Below are positions 46,280 through 52,744 of a DNA stretch of 64,000 bases, piece by piece (position 1 is the first letter of the stretch; every line of letters starts with the position of its first letter). The stretch lies in NCBI RefSeq assembly GCF_016593255.1, contig NZ_AP023212.1, positions 856,001 through 920,000 of the forward strand, written 5' to 3'. The stretch is from Hydrogenimonas urashimensis (GTDB lineage Bacteria > Campylobacterota > Campylobacteria > Campylobacterales > Hydrogenimonadaceae). The notes below the pieces were generated by a model. It searched no databases and had not been told where the DNA came from. It saw only the letters and a list, made by a program, of their open reading frames with translations. The position numbers were made by a program, and so were the translations under genes.

Positions 46280-46606
46280 ATGTGCACTTCATCCTATGTG
46301 CTTGCAGCATTTCTGATCTATCTGTTTGTGAAATACATTGCACTCAAAGATGCATTCGGTCATGCACTGATCGATCTTGACGAAGCATATGAAAAACTTG
46401 GGACAGATCAGTTTGAAACCGGAGTGACAGATATAGGAGGATGGAAAGCACGATTGTTCAGACGATCCTCCAAGAGAAGGAAAGAGTACCTCGTGAATTA
46501 TCTTGCAGAAAAGAGTGAAGCGAGAAAAAGGCTTGGAAAACCGCCCATCGATCCAGCCATGATCAAAGGCCTTGAAATCGATGTCTTACGCATATTCAAA
46601 TCTTGA
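46280..46606 (+). CDS. Small membrane-anchored island protein, unknown
   Basis: A 108-residue protein starting at ATG 46280 with AAAGGA upstream. A TM helix spans about residues 5-25, followed by a charged helical domain. No family recognised. First gene of the cargo module after the repressor. Confidence 0.6.
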   Translation: MCTSSYVLAAFLIYLFVKYIALKDAFGHALIDLDEAYEKLGTDQFETGVTDIGGWKARLFRRSSKRRKEYLVNYLAEKSEARKRLGKPPIDPAMIKGLEIDVLRIFKS

Positions 46607-46658
46607 ATGAGCAGCAATAAACCATGAGAAAGATAAACACAACGATGGAGGAGCCCGT

Positions 46659-47282
46659 ATGCCTTGCCATGCACTGATCCAGAACACAGATATAGCAAAT
46701 ATCTATCATATAAAGCAGATTAAACGTGTTTCGCTGAAATGCGAATGCAAAGACGACGACGTCAAAGAGTGCTTTATCACCCCTGAGGCCAAAAATTCCC
46801 CCGCTTTGGTCTGCCAACCTATTCAACGTACATACTACCGACACAAGCCCCTTCGCGGCATGAAAGGTACCGGGAAAGTCGTCAAGCACGAACTATTTTA
46901 CATGTGCCCGTTCTACAGAAAAAAAGGCATCGCATCCGCATTGGCAGACAATGAAATGACGATCTACAGAAGAAATAATTTCGACGAGATTCAGCTGGAT
47001 GCCGCCGCGGACGGCGTAGTGGTTTGGCAGCGTCTTGGGTTCGAATACCAAAGGAAAAGCGATGAGCGGATGCTCTTGTTGGCATGGAAGCGCTACTTCA
47101 TGGAGATTTACAATGAAGGCAATATTTCCAATGAAGTTAAAGCGGATATAATATCGAAAATCAGACATTTCCACGATGTCAAATCAAAGCATATGAAGCA
47201 AAGCAACGGTCCATCATTCAGTGATTGGCTTCGGGGGAGCCCAAAGACGCAGATGCTTCCAATGTACAAGAGAGTGGCATAA
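46659..47282 (+). CDS. GNAT-like acetyltransferase
   Basis: A 207-residue protein. The core segment FYRKKGIASALADNEMTIY is an acetyl-CoA loop (R/Q-x-x-G-x-A), and VVWQRLGFEYQRK matches the C-terminal GNAT strand. The ends are unrelated to known domains. GGAGGAG precedes the ATG. It overlaps the next gene by one base (TAATG), so the two are translationally coupled, as in two-component toxin or defence pairs, though that role is only a guess. Confidence 0.6.
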   Translation: MPCHALIQNTDIANIYHIKQIKRVSLKCECKDDDVKECFITPEAKNSPALVCQPIQRTYYRHKPLRGMKGTGKVVKHELFYMCPFYRKKGIASALADNEMTIYRRNNFDEIQLDAAADGVVVWQRLGFEYQRKSDERMLLLAWKRYFMEIYNEGNISNEVKADIISKIRHFHDVKSKHMKQSNGPSFSDWLRGSPKTQMLPMYKRVA

Positions 47283-48313
47283 TGAACGAGCGCAAACGTT
47301 ACGATTTTAGGATGTATCTTGGAAACGGAGAATCCAAGATACTCTTTTTCCGTGCCCTTGTCGTCAATGAAGAGAACTATTATTTCATCGAGGTGCCCCA
47401 TTTTGGCATAGATGAAGGTGCCAAAGAGATTTTCGAAGGTATTCTGCACGGTACGCTGGAAATCGAATATTTCGATACGGAAGAATATAAAAATCCAGAA
47501 ATCGCGCCAGAAATTCACGTCTGGAGGCCTCATGGAGAGACTGCTATCGAAAGGCTTGAAAGCGCCGTTGATGCACCACTCTCAGACGTATTGCCGGAAA
47601 TGTCAATTGATCAAATAGAACTCGTGGAAGCTTTTTCTTTCCGGTTCGACGGTCATGATCTCAATCTTGCATATGGGCTCAGTCCCAAAAGCGCGGGGAA
47701 CGTCTTTACCCTTTCTAACCAATATGCCACAACGATATCATCATGCAACAATGGAAGTTTCGGTGAGACTCTGCAAGTCGAACCCATCGCCGCAAGCACA
47801 AAAGTGCCCTATCTTGCAGAAAAGATCGATGAAACCGCGATTGCCACGATCGAAAAGGCGATCCGTGACGTCAAAGACGGCACCATAGACAGGACATACG
47901 CTTCGCAGAACGATGCCTATGCCAGGCTTTACAAAAAGTTCCTCAAAGAGTTGAAATATCTCAGAACCATTACAGACATCCGCAAGTTCGAGTTTTCGTC
48001 TCAGAACGTTTCGATTGGCATCGATGATTTTTCCGTACTCAATGATATCGATATGCAGCTCTACAACGAAACGGTACAGGGTTCCGGCACGGTGCATCAT
48101 CATGAGCGATTTTTGAAGAGTAGGCCCAATATTTATGTGGTCGTACTGGATGAAAACGATCACGAAACGAGGCTTCATCTCGACAGTCAGCGGGACAATT
48201 TCAAACAGATGCTCCGCATTCTCAAAGAAAATGACGAAAAACGTATCCGGTACGAAGGTATTCAGGTAAGTGAAACCGTTGTAGAGGCAACACATGTATA
48301 TGCCGACGCATAG
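47282..48313 (+). CDS. Unknown cargo protein coupled to the GNAT-like gene
   Basis: A 343-residue soluble protein. The N-terminal half is rich in beta structure (YDFRMYLGNGESKILFFRAL; EENYYFIEVPHFGID), the C-terminal half is mixed and contains RRNIYVVVLDEN-like strands. No TM or catalytic motif recognised. The 1-bp overlap with the GNAT-like gene argues for a joint function. Confidence 0.6.
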   Translation: MNERKRYDFRMYLGNGESKILFFRALVVNEENYYFIEVPHFGIDEGAKEIFEGILHGTLEIEYFDTEEYKNPEIAPEIHVWRPHGETAIERLESAVDAPLSDVLPEMSIDQIELVEAFSFRFDGHDLNLAYGLSPKSAGNVFTLSNQYATTISSCNNGSFGETLQVEPIAASTKVPYLAEKIDETAIATIEKAIRDVKDGTIDRTYASQNDAYARLYKKFLKELKYLRTITDIRKFEFSSQNVSIGIDDFSVLNDIDMQLYNETVQGSGTVHHHERFLKSRPNIYVVVLDENDHETRLHLDSQRDNFKQMLRILKENDEKRIRYEGIQVSETVVEATHVYADA

Positions 48314-48317
48314 CATG

Positions 48318-48379
48318 AGAACACCGCCGACGACTCCACCATGAAAATAATAGGCCGCGTCATCCGCTGCGTCGTATGA
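48318..48379 (+). pseudogene. Remnant of a second CI-like repressor 3' end
   Basis: About 20 codons (ENTADDSTMKIIGRVIRCVV) match the C-terminus of the intact repressor (QDQSTIKIIGRVIRCMV). The rest is missing. Confidence 0.75.
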
Positions 48380-48397
48380 TTGTAAAAAGGAGCACCC

Positions 48398-48772
48398 ATG
48401 AAGCGCATCATAGCAGGAACCCTCATCGCCGCCGCATTTGCTTTCGCGGAACATCGTCCAACACAATGTCAGATATGGCTAATGCTAACAAAGGGCGAAA
48501 AGCTTGCTATGCTTTGGGGAATGGAGTTTGCCTATTTCGACTCACATAATGAAGTTATCGTGGACACTATTGCTTACAGTACATACAACATCGAAGGAAT
48601 CGATAAAGTCTGCAAAGACCCAGACAATAAATATGTTCAAATCGTCGATGCCGCTGCACTTGCTCATTATAGATCAATAGGAAGCGTTATTAGGAAAAAT
48701 GATCTGGAAGAGATAAGGAGAAGAGGTTATAAGTTATACCGACGATGGTATAATTCGAATCCGAAAAAGTGA
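48398..48772 (+). CDS. Small secreted island protein, unknown
   Basis: A 124-residue protein with a signal peptide (residues 1-18, MKRIIAGTLIAAAFAFA). The mature part has two Cys residues and no known domain. AAAAAGGAG precedes ATG 48398, in the same relation to the repeat as the 46280 gene. Confidence 0.55.
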   Translation: MKRIIAGTLIAAAFAFAEHRPTQCQIWLMLTKGEKLAMLWGMEFAYFDSHNEVIVDTIAYSTYNIEGIDKVCKDPDNKYVQIVDAAALAHYRSIGSVIRKNDLEEIRRRGYKLYRRWYNSNPKK

Positions 48773-49567
48773 GAAATTTTTCACAAAATTTTTCGCACCC
48801 CACAAACCGGGAAAACGAAAATTTCCACACACTCCTACATCTGTGGAACGCGGCTTTTTTTAAAAAAGGCCCGGGTGGGGGACGCACCCCCCTCCAAAAT
48901 GAAAAACCGTTTTCCGATGAATACCTACGCGCCCGCCTGGGCAGATTGCCGGAAACGTTTCAAGCCGTCTCCAGAGCGCCTCGATGGAGATTTTCCGCTT
49001 AAGGTTTCTTTTTTCAGAAGGTTTGAAAATCATAATTTTCAATACTTTTTAGGGCGCTTTTCATCACTTTCGCCGCGCCATGCAGAGCCATTCAGCGCCA
49101 CAACCTTAAACACGCCTATTTTTCCCCGATCCTCTTAAGATTTCCCCAGACAATGCCCCTTTTCATATTGTATTCTTACGCTTTGAAATTAGTTTGCCGT
49201 TTTCAGTGAAAACAGGCTTAAATCACCGCCATCGAGACTCGCTATCGTCCGTTGCATCGCTCTTTTCAGCGGATCGCCCCCGTTTTGGCCTCGCCGGTCG
49301 CCCGCTCCCTGCGCCAACCCAAACCATAGCACCCGATCACCGGACGCGTCCAAATTTTTCAAATTCCAAAGCCGCCCTCCCCTTTACGTATCATTTTCGC
49401 CCGAAAATCTGCCGAGTTTACCGCTTTTTCGCTTTCTATAGACCTCCTCTTTTTGTTTGAATTGTCTCTCTTGCCGATTCGATGGAGCGTAAATTCATTT
49501 TGACTATTTTCAGCGCAAAAGCGGCGCGGCTGTGTTATAGTGTGTCATCTTGTTTAAAAGGTGCGCA
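48773..49567. other. 795-bp noncoding stretch in the island
   Basis: No convincing gene. It holds a near-palindrome GGCTTTTTTT-AAAAAAGGCC (48852-48871), a GGGTG/CACCC hairpin at 48873-48889 and several polypyrimidine runs. A packaging site or an unrecognised RNA is possible, but there is no direct evidence. Confidence 0.4.
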
Positions 49568-49855
49568 ATGAAAATGAAATTTCTCGCAAAAGCGGCGGCG
49601 GTTCTTTTGGTAACGGTTTCTTTGTTCGGCGGTTCTCTTTTTGACAACCCATACGACGGCGAAAAGAAGAGTGAATACAAGTACGAAGGTTCAAGCGGCG
49701 CGCATTACAAATATGACCTTAGTGACCCCTCCGACCGTATCGAGTACAGCACGGATCTCGACGCCCAGATGAATGACAAAATGAGCGTTAGCCCCAATCG
49801 GGATCTCGATCGGCAGATGGGGCAGTTCGGCGGCGGTATCGACCCGAACGATTAG
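49568..49855 (+). CDS. Small secreted protein, unknown
   Basis: A 95-residue protein with a signal peptide (about 1-22) and an acidic, Tyr- and Asp-rich mature part (NPYDGEKKSEYKYEGSSG). It converges on terS with a 4-bp stop overlap. No family recognised. Confidence 0.55.
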   Translation: MKMKFLAKAAAVLLVTVSLFGGSLFDNPYDGEKKSEYKYEGSSGAHYKYDLSDPSDRIEYSTDLDAQMNDKMSVSPNRDLDRQMGQFGGGIDPND

Positions 49856-50493
49856 TCGTCATCGCCGGCAATAGCGGCGTCGCGCTGCTGTTTTTCGAGC
49901 ATCCGGCGCAGCTCCTCGTCGCTCATCTTGCTGTAATCCTCGACCTTGTTGGTATTGTTGTTGACGACCACCACATCCGGACTTTTCCCGAAGACTTGCT
50001 GCTTGGCCATCGCCACGATCTCGTTGTAGGTCTTGATCTCCCGCATGTCCACACTGGCCGGCGACGATCGCATCAGCTTCTTCATATGCTGAAGCTTGTC
50101 GTGCGCCATCATCACCCCCTCGAACGCCAGGGCGTCGAACTTCTCGATGCTCAGTGCGCCCATGATGATCGCCTCGGCCCTTCGGTCCGCGATCAGGTCG
50201 TGCGTCTGCAGCTCGATCAGGTCGCGCGGCTTCCCCGTCTTCTCCTCCAGCTCGTCGACGATCTTCTTCTTCGCCTCCTGGAAAATGTCGGTGCTCTCCA
50301 TCCGCTCCTTAAGGATTTCGGCCGCTTTCTTGACCTCTTCCTTCAGCGCGCCCTTCATCCAGTTCTCCCGCTTGCGCCACTCCCCCAGCGTCGCCTTGGG
50401 CACGCCAAGATGCTCGCCGATCTTGCTCAACGGCCAGCCGTACACCTCGTAATAGTCCCGTGCCCTGGCCCGTATCTCCGCGCTGTACGCCAT
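49852..50493 (-). CDS. terS: Phage terminase small subunit-like protein
   Basis: A 213-residue protein. An N-terminal helix-turn-helix (about 8-45: WPLSKIGEHLGVPKATLGEW, then RKRENW) is typical of TerS/DUF1804 proteins. A long helical middle and an acidic tail (DEELRRMLEKQQRDAAIAGD) follow. TerS recognises the packaging site and partners with TerL; no TerL is present. In PICIs an island TerS redirects a helper phage's packaging. AAGGAG precedes ATG 50493. Confidence 0.72.
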   Translation of the reverse strand: MAYSAEIRARARDYYEVYGWPLSKIGEHLGVPKATLGEWRKRENWMKGALKEEVKKAAEILKERMESTDIFQEAKKKIVDELEEKTGKPRDLIELQTHDLIADRRAEAIIMGALSIEKFDALAFEGVMMAHDKLQHMKKLMRSSPASVDMREIKTYNEIVAMAKQQVFGKSPDVVVVNNNTNKVEDYSKMSDEELRRMLEKQQRDAAIAGDDD

Positions 50494-50495
50494 GC

Positions 50496-50524
50496 TTGCA
50501 TCTCCTTCGCTCTTATGTTATTAT
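50496..50524 (+). promoter_or_regulatory. Promoter of ncRNA A
   Basis: TTGCAT (50496-50501), a 17-bp spacer, TATTAT (50519-50524). It overlaps the divergent terS ribosome-binding site, so transcription could affect terS expression. Confidence 0.5.
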
Positions 50525-50530
50525 TTTCGC

Positions 50531-50689
50531 GTGCCAGTGGGTCGCATGCCGTGGGTAGGCCAGGGCCAAACACACTCCCGGCGGCGCTCAGCCTTCCGCC
50601 CGTAGGATTAACGCCGGGACGGCGGGGCGGCGGTACCCCCACGTCTTACGACGACTCCGGGCCGGTAGGCGGGTAAGCCGGCCTGGCAC
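50531..50689 (+). ncRNA. Structured RNA candidate A
   Basis: About 159 nt closed by a GTGCCAG/CTGGCAC stem that begins seven bases after the -10 box. Inside are a TCCCGGCG/CGCCGGGA stem (near 50576-50614), GGCCGG/CCGGCC and a CGTC-TTAC-GACG hairpin. No open frame with a start site fits. The opposite strand also folds, so the strand is inferred from the promoter. Confidence 0.5.
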
Positions 50690-50705
50690 ATCCTTCTGTA
50701 AAGTT

Positions 50706-50734
50706 TTGACATCTCTTCACATTTTCGATAAAAT
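50706..50734 (+). promoter_or_regulatory. Promoter of ncRNA B
   Basis: TTGACA (50706-50711), 17-bp spacer, TAAAAT (50729-50734). Consensus quality. Confidence 0.8.
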
Positions 50735-50741
50735 TTCAACA

Positions 50742-50820
50742 GCAGGCCGCCTCGCGGCCAGGATTTATCCTGCGTTGGTTACTACCTCCTGATCTTCAGG
50801 GGCGCTAGGGGGCGGCCTGC
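50742..50820 (+). ncRNA. Structured RNA candidate B
   Basis: About 79 nt beginning eight bases after the -10 box. P1 is a perfect 10-bp stem of 50742-50751 with 50811-50820. P2 is CAGGA-TTTA-TCCTG (50759-50772). A conserved GCGTTGGTTACTACC follows, then P3, CCTGA-TCT-TCAGG (50788-50800). It is a homologue of candidate C. Confidence 0.75.
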
Positions 50821-50854
50821 AAAAACCTCGCGCTACACGATCTCATCCACACAT

Positions 50855-50883
50855 TTGACATCTTTTCCTATTTGCGATAATAT
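50855..50883 (+). promoter_or_regulatory. Promoter of ncRNA C
   Basis: TTGACA (50855-50860), 17-bp spacer, TAATAT (50878-50883). The spacing to the RNA is the same as for B. Confidence 0.8.
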
Positions 50884-50890
50884 TTCAGAA

Positions 50891-50968
50891 GCAGGTCGCC
50901 CTTCGGTCAGGATTTATCCTGCGCTGGTTAGCACCTTCCGCAAACGGAAGCGCTGCGGGGCGGCCCGC
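50891..50968 (+). ncRNA. Structured RNA candidate C
   Basis: About 78 nt. P1 pairs 50891-50901 with 50958-50968 (one mismatch, one G-U). P2 is identical to B. The GCGCTGGTTAGCACC core is conserved with B, and P3 has changed sequence but kept pairing (CTTCCG-CAAA-CGGAAG, 50935-50950). The 3' strand can instead form GCGGG-GCGG-CCCGC followed by TTTCTTCT, a terminator, which would compete with P1. Confidence 0.75.
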
Positions 50969-50974
50969 TTTCTT

Positions 50975-51235
50975 CTACTGCTTCATATACAGCAAATTCG
51001 CATCCGGAACTTTCAACAACTCTTTAATCTTCGAAAGATTTTCAATCTCGAAAAACGTTTTGTGCACCAATTCTCCATCTTTGTCCAAAATGAAGCTGGC
51101 GAGATGGTAGTGGCCATTTTCATCTTTGAACGGCTTGTAATAGACATGCTGCCACTCCCCTTTGTACCGCTTTTTCACGACGAATAGAGGATCTTTGAGG
51201 GTCTCGACAAAAGCACCTACAAGATGCTTTGTCAT
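50975..51235 (-). CDS. Small BECR-nuclease-like protein
   Basis: An 86-residue protein resembling the PBECR nuclease domain (Barnase-EndoU-ColicinE5/D-RelE fold) usually found at the end of phage head morphogenesis proteins. Visible segments are HLVGAFVETLKDPLFVVKK, VYYKPFKDENGHYH and KELLKVPDANLLY. It may be a freestanding toxin or a phage-gene fragment. Its stop lies at the end of ncRNA C, on the opposite strand. Confidence 0.5.
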   Translation of the reverse strand: MTKHLVGAFVETLKDPLFVVKKRYKGEWQHVYYKPFKDENGHYHLASFILDKDGELVHKTFFEIENLSKIKELLKVPDANLLYMKQ

Positions 51236-51277
51236 CCATATGAGTATTGTCTGCGCCTATTCAACCTATAAGCGCAA

Positions 51278-51540
51278 TCAATCCACCATTTTATCCAATT
51301 CCTTCACAAGCTTTTGGAAAAAGACTTCATGGGGTGTTTTGTAACCCAATACTTTTCTTGGCCTGTGATTGAGTCTGTTTTGAATCTTCGTGGTCTCTTT
51401 GACGCTGATATATTCGAGTTCACTCTCTTTGAAAATAGCCCATATGCGTACCCCAGATTTTTTAAAGTATGAATCATGACAAATTCCTCTTTGCTTATCA
51501 TTGCCTCTCCGGATAGGATTTTCATCGGGGTTTAGCAACT
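51278..51540 (-). pseudogene. Transposase remnants (IS30-type C-terminus, IS21-like N-terminus)
   Basis: The 3' part (about 51284-51420) encodes SVKETTKIQNRLNHRPRKVL and GYKTPHEVFF, a typical IS30 transposase C-terminus. The 5' part, in another frame, encodes MISKEEFVMIHTLKNLGY, similar to IS21-family N-termini. Both are short and broken. Confidence 0.7.
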
Positions 51541-51855
51541 TCTTTCTCTATCTCGGTGGTACATTTTAGCGCGTTGTTTAACAGTGAGCAAAATTTGTAA
51601 AAAATTGTCCATAAAAATAAACGTACTTAATATAAATTCAATATTGAGAAGTCCAGTACTCTAAAATTCTATTTTATGCCGTACTGAGATTTTATTATAT
51701 TGATATCAACATATTTGGCTCCCTATAATTATATTATGGCACTTGAGAATATCTAGCCTGGAAGGTTCCAAAAACTCATGCACAGACACTTCCCTCTTCG
51801 CATCCATGGATAGGCTTTAACAAAAACTATATATAATTATTTAAAAAGGCTTGTT
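51541..51855. other. AT-rich intergenic stretch
   Basis: About 315 bp, strongly AT-rich. No gene or repeat was seen beyond scattered A/T tracts. Confidence 0.4.
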
Positions 51856-52503
51856 GTGTCCAATAAAACGTTTAGAAGTAAATGCCAAAAGTGTGGAAAA
51901 GCCATAAATATGGTCGAGACAGATGAAGGATGGAAAGCTTTTGAAATAGGGACTTATGGTTTACATTTTTGCAGTAAACGAGATAACTGGTCACTTTCTT
52001 CTCTTGGACATAGGCTCACATGCACCATCCGATGCTGGTGGTGTAGGGAAACAGTTTATTTTCATACAAATGGAAATGGTGATGCTGTTTTGTTCGAAAA
52101 ACTGGGTGCCCCATGGGAAATCCACCCATGTTGGGAGAAGCACAAACATTCCAGATCTGCAAAGATTAAAGAGTTAGAATCAATACTTAAGCAGGCAGGG
52201 TATGATGGAAGATCTAAACAATTCAATCTTCTCAAGCGGCGAAAACATGATCCATATATTAAAATGATTTTACAATCAAAAGATATGAGGGTACTGGATA
52301 ATTATTTAATTGATTTTTGCAAATGTCTGGTAAGCAATGATATTTCATTCAAAGGACCTATACCTATGAATGTTAAAATTAATAATGGTGTCAAGATATA
52401 TAAACGAATCATAAAAATATTGACGGCCAGTGCAATCAAAGATATTGATTGTTTTAAAGAAATGATTCCACCTTCTATCAATATTAAATTAAAAATAATT
52501 TAA
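51856..52503 (+). CDS. Zinc-ribbon-like protein, unknown
   Basis: A 215-residue protein from GTG 51856 (AAGG upstream). An N-terminal CQKC pair and a middle segment CTIRCWWCRETVYFHTNG, later LGAPWEIHPCW, form zinc-ribbon-like and treble-clef-like sites. The C-terminal half is basic and helical. AT-rich codon use sets it apart from the backbone, suggesting separate acquisition. Confidence 0.6.
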   Translation: MSNKTFRSKCQKCGKAINMVETDEGWKAFEIGTYGLHFCSKRDNWSLSSLGHRLTCTIRCWWCRETVYFHTNGNGDAVLFEKLGAPWEIHPCWEKHKHSRSAKIKELESILKQAGYDGRSKQFNLLKRRKHDPYIKMILQSKDMRVLDNYLIDFCKCLVSNDISFKGPIPMNVKINNGVKIYKRIIKILTASAIKDIDCFKEMIPPSINIKLKII

Positions 52504-52744
52504 TAAAATGTATCAATAAGTGATAATCATTCGTAAAAATCCGACTCCATTCTCGAAGAAAGTAGAATATATAAAAAGTTGTCTATCATTGGAGATTGTC
52601 TATCCTTTATTTGTCAAGATAAATTTATCGACCATCATCTTTAAGTTACTCAGATCGCCTACTTCATAGAGGATCAGTGTAGATTTATTAATTATTTCCT
52701 TCTTATTGTTTATTAAAGTGTTACCAAATTCTTTCCTTTAATGG

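Noticed and set aside
48769-49460. Several 60-98 codon plus-strand ORFs (48769-49002, 48875-49138, 49194-49460)
   Set aside because: They lack ribosome-binding sites, overlap each other and have low-complexity, basic, Arg/Pro-rich translations typical of noncoding DNA.
50427-50642. 71-codon minus-strand ORF spanning the terS leader
   Set aside because: The region is explained better by structured RNA and the terS start; the translation is Pro/Gly/Arg-rich with no ribosome site.
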